Positions 52,878 to 62,438 of a DNA stretch of 64,000 nucleotides are shown here, in pieces. The translations under genes and the position numbers were made by a program. This stretch comes from an uncultured Rhizobiaceae bacterium (GTDB lineage: Bacteria > Pseudomonadota > Alphaproteobacteria > Rhizobiales > Rhizobiaceae), in contig CATOTF010000002.1 in the NCBI GenBank assembly GCA_951813045.1, positions 3,286,001 through 3,350,000 of the forward strand, given 5' to 3'. The notes under the pieces are model-generated. The model worked only from the letters and a program-made list of their open reading frames with translations, had not been told where the DNA came from and searched no databases. The first letter of the stretch is position 1, and every line of letters starts with the position of its first letter.

Positions 52878-53986
52878 TGTATGTTGCCGTCAAAGGTGGC
52901 GAGCGGGCCATTGAAAATGCGCACAGACTATTTGCGGACCGCAGGCGGGGTGACCGATCTGTTCCATCACTTACGCTGGAAAAAATCGCACAGCAGTTGG
53001 CGTTTTCCGTAGACCGCGTAATGAGTGAAGGCTCGTTGTACGACCGGGAACTTGCAGCTCTTGCCGTCAAACAATCAGCTGGCGATTTAATCGAGGCCAT
53101 ATTCCTCATCCGGGCTTATCGCACAACGCTGCCGCGTTTTGGAGCATCGCGACCCATCGAAACGGGCAGCATGCTTGTGGAGCGACGTATATCAGCAACT
53201 TACAAGGATATGCCCGGTGGTCAGGTACTTGGACCGACATTCGACTATTCTCACCGGCTCTTGGATTTTATGTTGGCGGCTGAAGGTGAAGTGCCTGAGC
53301 CATCACGTTTGGAGAACATTCCTGACCAACCTACGCCTGGGGTTGCCACAATCCTGGATCGCGAGGGCCTGATCGAACCGCATGCGGAGTTTGATGAGCA
53401 CGCGCCGGTGGAAGACCTCACCCGAGAACCGCTCGACTTCCCCGCCAGCCGCGCGCTTCGTCTGCAGAACCTTGCACGAGGAGACGAGGGTTTTTTGCTG
53501 GGTATGGGCTACTCCTCACAGCGCGGTTACGCGCGTGGTCACGCCTTTGCTGGTGAAATTCGGATGGGTGAAGTTGAAGTGGAATTTTTTGCGGAGGAAC
53601 TCGGCTTCGATATTCCTCTCGGCCGTATCAAAGTGACTGAATGCCAAATGGTAACGCAGTTCAAAGGCTCAGCTAAAGTTCCACCGCAATTCACGCGGGG
53701 GTATGGCCTCACCTTTGGACAAAACGAACGCAAGGCCATGTCAATGGCGCTGGTTGACCGGGCCCTTCGTTGGGAAGAATTGGGCGAAGAGTTTATGGCT
53801 CCAGCACAAGATGAAGAGTTCATCATGTCCCATTCCGACAACATTCAGGCAACTGGGTTTGTCGAGCATCTCAAATTGCCGCACTACGTTGATTTTCAGG
53901 CAGAACTGGATTTGGTGCGTCGCATGCGTGCCGAGGCTGCGGCTCATCAAAACCAAGATGCATCATATAATGAGGCTGCAGAATGA
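52877..53986 (+). CDS. phnI: C-P lyase subunit PhnI
   Basis: 369 residues. Family signatures: MYVAVKGGERAIENAHRLF, FGASRPIETGSMLVERRISA, FLLGMGYSSQRGYARGHAFA and MSHSDNIQATGFVEHLKLPH. PhnI is the nucleosidase/transferase that joins phosphonate to ribose. One-base overlap with phnH and a four-base overlap with the mini-HAD gene. Confidence 0.95.
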   Translation: MYVAVKGGERAIENAHRLFADRRRGDRSVPSLTLEKIAQQLAFSVDRVMSEGSLYDRELAALAVKQSAGDLIEAIFLIRAYRTTLPRFGASRPIETGSMLVERRISATYKDMPGGQVLGPTFDYSHRLLDFMLAAEGEVPEPSRLENIPDQPTPGVATILDREGLIEPHAEFDEHAPVEDLTREPLDFPASRALRLQNLARGDEGFLLGMGYSSQRGYARGHAFAGEIRMGEVEVEFFAEELGFDIPLGRIKVTECQMVTQFKGSAKVPPQFTRGYGLTFGQNERKAMSMALVDRALRWEELGEEFMAPAQDEEFIMSHSDNIQATGFVEHLKLPHYVDFQAELDLVRRMRAEAAAHQNQDASYNEAAE

Positions 53987-54210
53987 ACGTGGTCTTCGAT
54001 CTTGGAAACGTGGTGATTTCTGCAGAACACGGTGTCTTGAAACCTGAGCCAGAGATTTTCGAGATCCTGTGCATGCGCAACCAGTTAGAGCCACAGGACT
54101 GCGTTTTCATCGATGACAGTGCATCCAATGTCGAGGGGGCAACGGCTTTTGGAATGGATGCAATACGCTTTTCCACGCCAGAAAGGCTTTCTTTGCGGGG
54201 GTTATTATGA
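53983..54210 (+). CDS. Mini HAD-like protein lacking its cap domain
   Basis: 75 residues: motif I (VVFDLGNVV) leads straight into ISAEHGVLKPEPEIFEILCM (motif III Lys) and QDCVFIDDSASNVEGA (motif IV). Normal YihX-like HAD phosphatases are about 200 residues; the cap domain and motif II (Ser/Thr) are missing. The frame is preserved and start and stop overlap phnI and phnJ by ATGA. Either a decayed phosphatase kept for translational coupling or a small scaffold. Activity is unlikely. Confidence 0.75.
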   Translation: MNVVFDLGNVVISAEHGVLKPEPEIFEILCMRNQLEPQDCVFIDDSASNVEGATAFGMDAIRFSTPERLSLRGLL

Positions 54211-55082
54211 GCGGCCACTACAACTTCGCCTACCTCGATGAGCAAACAAAACGGATGATACGCCGCGCTATCCTGAAGGCGATTGCTATTCCCGGCTATC
54301 AAGTACCGTTCGCCAGTCGTGAAATGCCCATGCCTTATGGATGGGGAACGGGAGGCGTGCAGGTCACAGCTGCGATTTTGGGTGCCAATGATGTGCTCAA
54401 AATGATCGATCAAGGGTCGGATGATACAACAAACGCAGTCGCTTTGCGCGGCTTCTTTGAAAAAACGGCAGGCGTTGCAACGACAACCAGAACGGAAGAC
54501 GCCACCGTTATTCAAACGCGCCACCGCATTCCAGAAATGACGCTCCAAGAGCATCAGGTACTGGTTTATCAAGTACCCATTCCTGAGCCCTTGCGCTTTC
54601 TCGAACCGCGCGAAACCGAAACACGCAAAATGCATGCCATGGAAGAATATGGTCTTATGCATGTGAAACTCTATGAGGATATTGCAACCCATGGGCATAT
54701 CGCCACTACATATGCCTACCCCGTAAAAGTGATGGGGCGTTACGTGATGGACCCGTCTCCAACGCCCAAATTTGACAATCCGAAGATGGACCGCATGGCG
54801 GCGCTGCAATTGTATGGTGCCGGCCGTGAAAAGCGCATATATGCGATCCCGCCTTTTACCGACGTGGTGAGTCTCGACTTTGAGGACCACCCCTTTGATG
54901 TGCAGGAATGGCCGGATACTGCGTGCGCCCTTTGCGGAGCCGAAGGTGTTTATTTCGATGAGGTTATCACCGATGATCACGGGGGGCGAATGTTCTGTTG
55001 TTCAGACAGCGACTATTGTGAAATGCGAAGGGCCGCCGGTCATATCGGGGATCAGACCCGGTTCACCGAGGCAGCGGAATGA
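54207..55082 (+). CDS. phnJ: C-P lyase radical SAM subunit PhnJ
   Basis: 291 residues. Breaks the C-P bond using S-adenosylmethionine and a [4Fe-4S] cluster. The cysteine set is in the C-terminal CALCGAEGVYF and FCCSDSDYCEMRR. N-terminal GYQVPFASREMPMPYGWGTG is typical. Length normal. Overlaps the upstream mini-HAD and the downstream GNAT by ATGA. Confidence 0.95.
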   Translation: MSGHYNFAYLDEQTKRMIRRAILKAIAIPGYQVPFASREMPMPYGWGTGGVQVTAAILGANDVLKMIDQGSDDTTNAVALRGFFEKTAGVATTTRTEDATVIQTRHRIPEMTLQEHQVLVYQVPIPEPLRFLEPRETETRKMHAMEEYGLMHVKLYEDIATHGHIATTYAYPVKVMGRYVMDPSPTPKFDNPKMDRMAALQLYGAGREKRIYAIPPFTDVVSLDFEDHPFDVQEWPDTACALCGAEGVYFDEVITDDHGGRMFCCSDSDYCEMRRAAGHIGDQTRFTEAAE

Positions 55083-55549
55083 CTATCGTACAAACGCTGA
55101 CAATACGGCTAGCGCGTGAGGATGATCTTGCAAGCGTTCTTGGGCTTTACGCGCAGGACGATTTCAACGGTGATGCCATTGGCTTGGCGCAAGCTCAAGC
55201 GCTCTATCGACGTAACTTTCAAACACCAGGCTACCAAATGTGGTTGGTCGAGGGGGATGGCAAAATCATTGGTACCGCATGTTTAATGATCGTGGAAAAT
55301 ATTGCTGCGATGGGAAGACACTCAGCCTTCATAGAAAGTGTTGTGATCGACCAGAGTGCGCGAAGTCTGGGTATTGGGCAAGCTTTGATGAAACGGTTGT
55401 GCGAAGAAGCCGCAGGCGTTGGCGCATACAAGATTTGTCTCTTCACCAGCTCGACGTCAAACTACGTGCATAAGTTCTATGAAGATCTGGGTTTCGAACG
55501 TCACGGTATCAGCTATCAACTTGTCGCCAAATTGCCGGAGGCAGCCTGA
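55079..55549 (+). CDS. GNAT acetyltransferase in the phn operon
   Basis: 156 residues. GNAT fold: acetyl-CoA loop around IDQSARSLGIGQALMKRLCE, C-terminal NYVHKFYEDLGFERHG. Its place between phnJ and phnK suggests a PhnO-like N-acetyltransferase for aminoalkylphosphonates, relieving toxicity or aiding breakdown, but PhnO identity is not certain. Confidence 0.8.
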   Translation: MTIVQTLTIRLAREDDLASVLGLYAQDDFNGDAIGLAQAQALYRRNFQTPGYQMWLVEGDGKIIGTACLMIVENIAAMGRHSAFIESVVIDQSARSLGIGQALMKRLCEEAAGVGAYKICLFTSSTSNYVHKFYEDLGFERHGISYQLVAKLPEAA

Positions 55550-56325
55550 TGGACGACCAACCACTATTAAGTGTCACCGGCGTCTCGAAATTTTACGGCG
55601 GTCAAATTGGGTGCAATGACGTTTCTTTCGACCTTTACCCTGGAGAAGTGCTGGCGATTGTTGGTGAGAGTGGGTCGGGCAAAACCACCTTGCTGAATTG
55701 TATTTCGACTCGTCTGGAACCCACTGCTGGAACCGTAGAATATGCGATGCGGGATGGTAGAATGTCCGATCTTTATCAGATGGGCGAGGCCGAGCGCCGT
55801 TTTCTCATGCGAACCGACTGGGGTTTTGTTCACCAAAACCCCGCCGATGGTTTACGGATGGGCGTATCCGCAGGGGCAAATGTTGGCGAACGTTTGATGG
55901 CAATCGGCCAACGCCACTATGGCAACATACGTTCTGAAGCGGCAGACTGGATGGAGCGCGTCGAAATCGCTGTCGGACGTATCGATGATCGCCCTTCGCA
56001 ATTTTCCGGTGGAATGCGCCAACGCCTTCAGATTGCCCGTAATCTCGTCACCGCGCCAAGGCTTGTTTTTATGGACGAACCAACGGGCGGTTTGGATGTT
56101 TCCGTTCAGGCACGTCTGCTTGATCTGGTTCGTGGTCTCGTGGCGGACCTTGGTTTGTCGATCATCGTTGTAACCCACGATCTGGCGGTAGCGCGACTGT
56201 TGTCTCATCGCATGATGGTCATGAAATCTGGGCACGTGATTGAATCCGGGTTGACCGATCAGGTTTTGGATGACCCCCGTGAGCCCTACACCCAGCTTCT
56301 CGTTTCTTCCATTTTACAGGTATAG
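55549..56325 (+). CDS. phnK: C-P lyase-associated ABC protein PhnK
   Basis: 258-residue ATPase: Walker A GESGSGKTTLLN, signature FSGGMRQRLQIARNL, Walker B LVFMDEPTGGLD, H-loop VVTHDLAVARLL. PhnK docks on the PhnGHIJ complex rather than on a transporter. One-base overlap with the GNAT gene. Confidence 0.93.
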   Translation: MDDQPLLSVTGVSKFYGGQIGCNDVSFDLYPGEVLAIVGESGSGKTTLLNCISTRLEPTAGTVEYAMRDGRMSDLYQMGEAERRFLMRTDWGFVHQNPADGLRMGVSAGANVGERLMAIGQRHYGNIRSEAADWMERVEIAVGRIDDRPSQFSGGMRQRLQIARNLVTAPRLVFMDEPTGGLDVSVQARLLDLVRGLVADLGLSIIVVTHDLAVARLLSHRMMVMKSGHVIESGLTDQVLDDPREPYTQLLVSSILQV

Positions 56326-56340
56326 CGGAAAGGTTCTCTT

Positions 56341-57075
56341 ATGCATGAAAGCGCCATGCTATCCTTAAAGGACGTCACCAAGACATTTACCATGCATCTG
56401 CGCGGTGGCGTTGATCTGCCCGTCTTTGCTGATGTTTCTTTCGATGTCGCCATGGGCGAGTGTGCCGTTCTTGCCGGCCCCTCTGGCATCGGCAAAAGCT
56501 CAATTTTGAAAATGATCTACGCAAATTACCGCACAGAAGGGGGGGCAATCTTCGTGCGGGACAATTTGGACGGGGCCGAATCGGTAGTGGAAATCGCGAA
56601 GGCCAGTCCGCGCCATATCATTGGCATTCGACACCGCACGATTGGTTACATCAGTCAGTTCTTGCGGGTTATTCCGCGTGTAAGCGCCCTGGATGTCGTC
56701 GCCGAGGCTGCTACCGCACAAGGGCGTCCGGTTGAAATGGCACAGGCGGACGCGGGCGAACTTCTGACGCGCCTCAATGTTCCGGAAAAACTCTGGGATC
56801 TGCCGCCAGCCACGTTTTCTGGCGGGGAACAGCAACGTGTCAACATTGCACGTGGGTTCATCGCAGATTATCCGATTTTATTGCTGGATGAACCCACAGC
56901 GTCTCTCGATACCGCCAACGCGGGTGTGGTTGCGGATTTGATTGAGGTCAAAAAAGCGGCCGGTGTTGCAATGTTAGGCATTTTTCATGACGCCGACATT
57001 CGCGAACGGGTGGCCGATCGCCTTATTGATGTGTCGGAATTTTCTGCCGTTACCAAATCGGAAACCGCGGCATGA
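56341..57075 (+). CDS. phnL: C-P lyase-associated ABC protein PhnL
   Basis: 244 residues: Walker A AGPSGIGKSSILKM, signature FSGGEQQRVNIARGF, Walker B LLLDEPTASLD. Forms a dimer with PhnK on the C-P lyase core. Lies 15 bases after phnK. Confidence 0.93.
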   Translation: MHESAMLSLKDVTKTFTMHLRGGVDLPVFADVSFDVAMGECAVLAGPSGIGKSSILKMIYANYRTEGGAIFVRDNLDGAESVVEIAKASPRHIIGIRHRTIGYISQFLRVIPRVSALDVVAEAATAQGRPVEMAQADAGELLTRLNVPEKLWDLPPATFSGGEQQRVNIARGFIADYPILLLDEPTASLDTANAGVVADLIEVKKAAGVAMLGIFHDADIRERVADRLIDVSEFSAVTKSETAA

Positions 57076-57686
57076 CAAAACTTGGTCTCGAGCCAATGAT
57101 CCATCCGACCGCCAAAGTCGTGGAAACCGAGGTTGGCATCTACACAGAAATCGCCGAGCACTGCCAAGTAAGAGAAAGTACGGTGGGCGACTACTCCTAT
57201 ATGATGGAGCACTGTGATATCTACAACGCGCAGATCGGCAAGTTTGCCAATATTGCTTCTTATGCGCGGCTCAATGCGACCAACCATCCGGTTGAGCGAG
57301 CGACGCTCCATCACTTTACTTATCGTTCCGCTGACTACTGGCCGGATGCCGAACTTGACACCGCCTTTTTTCAACGCCGCAAAGATCGTGTGGTCGCCAT
57401 CGGCCATGATACATGGATTGGACATGGCGCGACAATTTTGCCCGGCGTAAAAGTTGGCAACGGTGCTGTTGTTGGTGCCGGCGCCGTCGTCACAAAAGAT
57501 GTGGAACCCTTCACAATAGTAGGCGGCATAGCGGCACAAGTCATCCGTCGTCGGTTCCAGGTAGCCATAACAGAACGCCTGGAAGCATTGGCCTGGTGGG
57601 AATGGAATCATGCTCGCCTAGGCCAGGCGCTGCCTGATTTTCGCAACCTTGAAATAGAAGCCTTTCTGGAAAAATACGAAGTATAA
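57072..57686 (+). CDS. Phosphonate-cluster hexapeptide (LbH) acetyltransferase-like protein
   Basis: 204 residues with left-handed beta-helix repeats: IHPTAKVVETEVGIYTEIAE, MEHCDIYNAQIGKFANIAS, GHDTWIGHGATILPGVKVGN and GAVVGAGAVVTKDVEPFTIV. This is the DapH/DapD/GlmU-related protein that recurs in alphaproteobacterial phn operons; substrate unknown. ATG overlaps phnL by four bases. Last gene of the first phn unit. Confidence 0.85.
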   Translation: MTKLGLEPMIHPTAKVVETEVGIYTEIAEHCQVRESTVGDYSYMMEHCDIYNAQIGKFANIASYARLNATNHPVERATLHHFTYRSADYWPDAELDTAFFQRRKDRVVAIGHDTWIGHGATILPGVKVGNGAVVGAGAVVTKDVEPFTIVGGIAAQVIRRRFQVAITERLEALAWWEWNHARLGQALPDFRNLEIEAFLEKYEV

Positions 57687-57714
57687 ATTTCCTTCTAAGA
57701 ATCGAAGCTGTCCA

Positions 57715-57754
57715 CAGTCATAAATCTGCAGCAAAACTGACACGAAACTTTCGT
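57715..57754. promoter_or_regulatory. Possible Pho box and palindrome upstream of phnC
   Basis: CAGTCAT-AAAT-CTGCAGC (57715-57732) is a weak match to the Pho box. It is followed by a 13-base palindrome ACGAAA-C-TTTCGT (57742-57754). Both lie in the 106-base gap before phnC. Candidate separate promoter of phnCDEE. Confidence 0.4.
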
Positions 57755-57792
57755 TAGGTGCTTCTACACCCGCGTTAACGAAAGGTTTATTC

Positions 57793-58692
57793 ATGCTACA
57801 GTTCAAAGGCGTCACGCGCCGGTTCGGTTCCAACACGGCCGTTGATTCAGTCGACCTGTCCATTCCTTCAGGACAGATGGTGGGCATCATCGGCTCATCC
57901 GGTGCGGGCAAGTCAACTCTGTTGCGAATGATCAACCGTTTGATTGGCACAAGCGAAGGGCAGATTTTTCATGATGGTGTAGAAGTCTCTGCTCTGAAGG
58001 GATCCGAATTGCGCCGCTGGCACCGCGATTGTGCGATGATTTTCCAACAATTCAATTTGGTGCCGCGCATTGACGTTTTAACCAACGTCCTGCTTGGACG
58101 TCTCAACCATCGGTCGAGCATCAAAAGCCTATTGAACATCTATTCCGATGAAGAGCGTGCCATGGCGCTCGCCGCACTTGAGCGTCTTGATATTGTTCAA
58201 ACCGCATTGCAGCAGGCCGGCACTTTGTCAGGCGGACAACAGCAACGTGTTGCGATTGCACGGGCCCTGATGCAGAGCCCCAAAATGATTTTGGCAGATG
58301 AGCCAATAGCATCACTGGATCCGCGAAACGCGCAAGTAGTGATGGAGAGCCTGCGGGATATCAATCGCCGTGAGAATATCACGGTCATTACCAACCTCCA
58401 CACACTGGATACAGCCCGTGCGTTTTGTGAGCGCATCATCGGTATGTCAAAAGGTAGGGTTGTCTTTGATGGCACGCCAGACGAACTAACGATGGATGCA
58501 GCTCGTGCAATCTATGGCGTTGAGGGAATGAAAGATGCCTTCTCCGAGGCTGTGACTTCCACCACTATCGCCGCCGCAATTATGCCGGAAGAGGCAGCGC
58601 TGGCGAAGCCCAAGCGCAAAAACAAAACCAAAATTCAGCCTGTTGTAACGGCTCCTGACGGAGCGGCTCCACAAGCGGCGGCGCTCAACTAA
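57793..58692 (+). CDS. phnC: Phosphonate ABC transporter ATP-binding protein
   Basis: 299 residues: Walker [14 protein letters not shown], signature [15 protein letters not shown], Walker [13 protein letters not shown]-loop [11 protein letters not shown]. The C-terminal 45 residues are a basic/Ala extension ([13 protein letters not shown]) beyond the usual PhnC end. Energises PhnE. Confidence 0.93.
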   Translation: MLQFKGVTRRFGSNTAVDSVDLSIPSGQMVGIIGSSGAGKSTLLRMINRLIGTSEGQIFHDGVEVSALKGSELRRWHRDCAMIFQQFNLVPRIDVLTNVLLGRLNHRSSIKSLLNIYSDEERAMALAALERLDIVQTALQQAGTLSGGQQQRVAIARALMQSPKMILADEPIASLDPRNAQVVMESLRDINRRENITVITNLHTLDTARAFCERIIGMSKGRVVFDGTPDELTMDAARAIYGVEGMKDAFSEAVTSTTIAAAIMPEEAALAKPKRKNKTKIQPVVTAPDGAAPQAAALN

Positions 58693-58726
58693 TCAACAAC
58701 TCAAACAACCCTCAAAGGACAAGACA

Positions 58727-59626
58727 ATGTTGAAAAGACTCCTCCTGACCACAGTTGCGGCCGTTGCGCTGACAACTTCTGCAATTGCCCAAGACGTTTT
58801 CCGCGTAGGCATTCTGGGCGGCGAAAACGAAGCTGACCGCTTGCGCAACAACCAATGCCTTATCGACCTGTTGCCAGATGCAATCGGCGTTAAGGAAGTC
58901 AAGCTTTTCCCGGCCGCGGATTATGATGGTGTTGTCCAAGGCCTCCTGGGCGGAACACTCGATTATGCCGAGCTTGGCGCATCTGCCTATGCAAAAGTTT
59001 ATCTAACAGACCCAAAGGCAACCGATCCCGTACTGACAACGCAGCAAACCGATGGTGCCACTGGCTACTATTCGATCATGCTGGCCAAGAAAGACAGCGG
59101 CATCAAGACAATCGAAGATATGAAGGGCAAGAAACTTGGTTTCGCTGATCCGGATTCCACGTCTGGTTACCTCGTTCCTTCTGTTGCACTTCCAGCGCAA
59201 CTGGGTATGCCACTCGATCAATATTTCTCCGGCACAGGCTTCGGCGGTGGTCATGAGAATGGTGTTCTTGAAATGCTTAAAGGCAACTTTGACGGACAGG
59301 TCACATGGTCTTCCGGCGTTGGCAAATATGACGACGGATACACATCCGGCAACATCCGCAAGATGGTCGACAAAGGTCTGCTGGACATGGCTGACGTGAA
59401 CGAAGTATGGCGTTCGCCCCTCATTCCAAACGGACCAATTGTTGTTTCCAACAAACTTGACAAGAAAGTCCGCGCGAAGTTCATCACTTTCATGAAGGCG
59501 TTGCCAGCGTCCAACCCGAAGTGTTTCTCGGCTATCCAGGGCGGAACATACAAGGGTTTCGTGGATGTTGATCATTCGTTTTATGATACAATTGTGGCTG
59601 CCCGCAAAGCTAAGATTGGCTCTTAA
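58727..59626 (+). CDS. phnD: Periplasmic phosphonate-binding protein
   Basis: 299 residues. Signal peptide LLLTTVAAVALTTSAIAQ, then a class II binding protein with FRVGILGGENEADRLRNNQC, LGGTLDYAELGASAYAKVYL and KLGFADPDSTSGYLVPSVAL (ligand loop). Binds phosphonates for PhnCE. Followed by a strong hairpin. Confidence 0.93.
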   Translation: MLKRLLLTTVAAVALTTSAIAQDVFRVGILGGENEADRLRNNQCLIDLLPDAIGVKEVKLFPAADYDGVVQGLLGGTLDYAELGASAYAKVYLTDPKATDPVLTTQQTDGATGYYSIMLAKKDSGIKTIEDMKGKKLGFADPDSTSGYLVPSVALPAQLGMPLDQYFSGTGFGGGHENGVLEMLKGNFDGQVTWSSGVGKYDDGYTSGNIRKMVDKGLLDMADVNEVWRSPLIPNGPIVVSNKLDKKVRAKFITFMKALPASNPKCFSAIQGGTYKGFVDVDHSFYDTIVAARKAKIGS

Positions 59627-59648
59627 ACCTAAGATCTGATCTTTTAAA

Positions 59649-59680
59649 CGCCGCTCTGCCCCGCCCCAAGCAGAGCGGCG
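59649..59680 (+). terminator. Strong hairpin between phnD and phnE
   Basis: Perfect 11-base stem CGCCGCTCTGC/GCAGAGCGGCG with a ten-base loop, 22 bases after phnD, followed by CCCCTAGTTTT. Likely an attenuator that gives more binding protein than permease. Confidence 0.75.
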
Positions 59681-59740
59681 CCCCTAGTTTTGGTCAACTG
59701 GCTTTCGCCTCTCATGAGCTTGTCAGCTTGCCCGTGTTAT

Positions 59741-59788
59741 TGCCTAAATCTGTGCCTAAATCTGTGCCTAAATCTGTGCCTAATTCTT
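59741..59788 (+). repeat. 12-base tandem repeat, four units
   Basis: Unit TGCCTAAATCTG repeated three times exactly, then TGCCTAATTCTT. It lies between the phnD hairpin and phnE. No function known; repeat-number changes would alter the leader. Confidence 0.8.
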
Positions 59789-59802
59789 TGTCTCAATCTT
59801 GA

Positions 59803-60822
59803 TTGTGTTTTTCCGTGTCTGTCACCCACTCGTCTCCACCCCCAGTAGGATTTTCAGCGTCGAAAGGCGATGAAGTGGTAGTCGCGTCCTCTGAGATGGC
59901 CACAGTTGAGGCTCATTTCCGTGAGTTGCGCAGCCGCAAGCGCCTGTACACATGGGGCAGTGTTTTCGGCTTGGCCGTCGCGCTTATCGCATCTTTGTGG
60001 TTTGCCAACGAGACGAATTCCGGAAAGTTCATTGACCGCCTTCCACATATTTTTGATTTTTTCGGTGACATGGTTCCCCGTGATTGGGTCGAGCCGTTTC
60101 GCGCTTTGCTGGATCTTCCGTCTCCCTACGACGACGGCAGTCTGAAGTTCAACTATCCCGATGGACGTGTCTATTTCACGGAATCTATTTACGTGCCTGA
60201 GTATTTTTACAAGATGCTAGAGACGCTCAATATTGCCATCCTTGCCACTCTCATCGGTTTCACATTTGGTATTGCGCTTTGCTTTTTAGCCGCGAAGAAC
60301 GTGACAACAAGCCGTTGGCTCCGCTTTTGTGTGCGCCGCTTTATGGAGTTCCTCCGCGCGTTTCCTGAAATCGTTATTGCGGGCTTCTTCCTGGCGATCT
60401 TTTCGCTCGGGCCCATCGCGGCCATTATCGCCGTCTCAATCCATACGATTGGCGCTCTCGGAAAAATGTATTTCGAAGTTGTTGAAAACGCCGATATGAA
60501 ACCCGATGAGGGCTTACGCGCATCGGGTGCGAATTGGTTTGAACGTGTGCGATTTGGCATCGTGCCGCAGGTCATGCCGAACTTTATCAGCTACGGGCTT
60601 CTGCGCTTTGAAATCAACGTCCGCGCATCCACGATCATCGGCGCCGTCGGTGGTGGCGGGATCGGCGAAGTCCTTCGTCTTTCCATTTCGCGCGGTCATG
60701 AAGCCAAGACGATCGCCATCATTGCCCTCTTGTTCTGCACCATTGTTACTGTTGACCAATTCTCAGCCTGGTTGCGCGCAAAACTTGTGGGTCAGCAAGC
60801 TTTTGATTTCGGGAGGGGCTAA
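59803..60822 (+). CDS. phnE: Phosphonate ABC transporter permease PhnE (first)
   Basis: 339 residues from TTG 59803; GTG 59815 or ATG 59896 are alternatives and the true start is uncertain. Membrane helices include LYTWGSVFGLAVALIASLWF and IALCFLAAKNV, and the permease EAA-type loop is ASGANWFERVRFGIVPQVMP. One-base overlap with the second phnE. Confidence 0.88.
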   Translation: MCFSVSVTHSSPPPVGFSASKGDEVVVASSEMATVEAHFRELRSRKRLYTWGSVFGLAVALIASLWFANETNSGKFIDRLPHIFDFFGDMVPRDWVEPFRALLDLPSPYDDGSLKFNYPDGRVYFTESIYVPEYFYKMLETLNIAILATLIGFTFGIALCFLAAKNVTTSRWLRFCVRRFMEFLRAFPEIVIAGFFLAIFSLGPIAAIIAVSIHTIGALGKMYFEVVENADMKPDEGLRASGANWFERVRFGIVPQVMPNFISYGLLRFEINVRASTIIGAVGGGGIGEVLRLSISRGHEAKTIAIIALLFCTIVTVDQFSAWLRAKLVGQQAFDFGRG

Positions 60823-62372
60823 TGGCCGACCTGCTCACCACATCCCCGGCGCCATCGAGCTCAATCGCTTTGTCTTCCGTCGATGTTGAAAGTTTTAAGC
60901 AACGGCATCGTGAGGTATTCCAACCACCGCTTTTAAAGCGATACGGTTTATTAATTACGTTCATCCTATGCGTCGTTTACTCGCTCTATTGCTGGTGGTT
61001 TTTCGCAATCGGGAAAACCCTGGAACAAGCGAACTGGCATATAGCAGGAAGCTATCTCGCAGACTGGGTTTCCTATGAGGCCCGTCCGGATGTTGAATTT
61101 GAAGGTGGGTACTTTGAAATTACATACCCCCGATTTTCACCGCTCGGAGATAACCCAAAACCCGAATGGATCAAAACCCGGGTCTCGACAGTCACCATCA
61201 AAGACGAACAATCCAAAACAGCGACAAGTGTCGCTGAGCCCCAGGCCGGCATCAGTTTCATGGCGCCTAAAAAGCCTGCTCAAAAACCCACGACTGAACC
61301 CGTGTTAAATTTCATGGCTCCGGCTTCGTCCGCAACACAAGACAGTGGTTCTGACAATAGTGCGGAAACAATCCGGCCGCCGGTCGCTCGACAGGAAGAG
61401 AAAATCACCGAAGTGGTTTTAACCGTTGGCGATGCCACGATTAAAGTTGAAGGTGATCGCGTGGAAGTTGCCTATCAGGGCGATTCGCTAGTCGCAAATA
61501 TTCAACGAGAGCAAGCCGTCATTCCAGCGACATCTCTACCAGCATGGGCTGTTCAAAAGCGACCTGGAGAAAAAATTAAAATGAGTTTCGGATGGGCTGG
61601 TCGCGCAGAAATTCAAAACGATGAGGTAAAAATCAACAAACGGTTTTTTGGCTGGGAGAACTTTTGGTTCGATACTAACTCAAAGCTCTGGCCTCTGTCT
61701 GGAGGTGACCGCATAGCGGCCATTTTTGGTGGTGAACGTTTGGAACCGACACGATCAAATCTCTCGCTGGCTTGGGAGGATTTTCTCTACAACCCCTCCT
61801 GGCAGCATTACGATGTATGGCTGAAACTGCTGCAAACAATCGTGATGGCGTTTGTTGGTACACTTTTCGCCACTTTTGTCGCATTCCCCTTGGCGTTTTT
61901 CGCGGCTCGAAACATCACACCAAATCGCTTCCTCAATCATACGCTCAAACGCTTGTTTGATTATTTTCGTTCGGTAGACATGTTGATTTGGGCCTTGTTT
62001 TTCACACGCGGCTTCGGTCCGGGGCCACTGGCCGGTATTTCAGCTATATTTCTCACCGATACAGGTACACTCGGCAAACTGTATTCCGAGGCTTTAGAAA
62101 ACATCGATGACAGGCAGCGTGAAGGCGTAAAGTCGGTGGGAGCGAATACAACATTGATTCAACGCTATGGGGTCGTTCCTCAAGTGTTGCCGGTGTTTCT
62201 TTCGCAATCTCTTTATTTCTGGGAGTCGAACACACGGTCTGCAACAATCATCGGTGCTGTCGGAGCGGGTGGCATCGGCTTGAAACTGTGGGAGGCCATG
62301 CGCACCAACCAAGATTGGGAAAATGTGGCTGTGAATCCCGGAGACAAAATGACCACAGAAATGGTTGGGTAA
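60822..62372 (+). pseudogene. phnE: Second PhnE permease, 3' end cut by IS21 copy C
   Basis: About 502 native residues, then the IS-encoded tail NPGDKMTTEMVG. The permease core is in the C-terminal half (VKSVGANTTLIQRYGVVPQV, STRSATIIGAVGAGGIGLKL-like). A long extracytoplasmic insertion (about residues 85-300) holds Pro/Gln/Ser-rich sequence with two FMAP motifs and basic stretches. Normal PhnE proteins end some 25-30 residues later with a last helix, so the final helix is lost. It may be non-functional. Confidence 0.85.
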
Positions 62373-62438
62373 TCTGACCGTCGCGGAGTAAAATTCCGCA
62401 CTCTGACACCTTGTGCTTGTGAGTATTAGGTGGGGAAG

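Noticed and set aside
53871-54980. Long open frame (369 codons) on the minus strand opposite phnI/phnJ
   Set aside because: It is the antisense shadow of well-supported phnI, mini-HAD and phnJ, and its product matches no family.
59741-59788. Tandem repeats as a possible CRISPR array
   Set aside because: Unit is 12 bases with no spacers and no cas genes.
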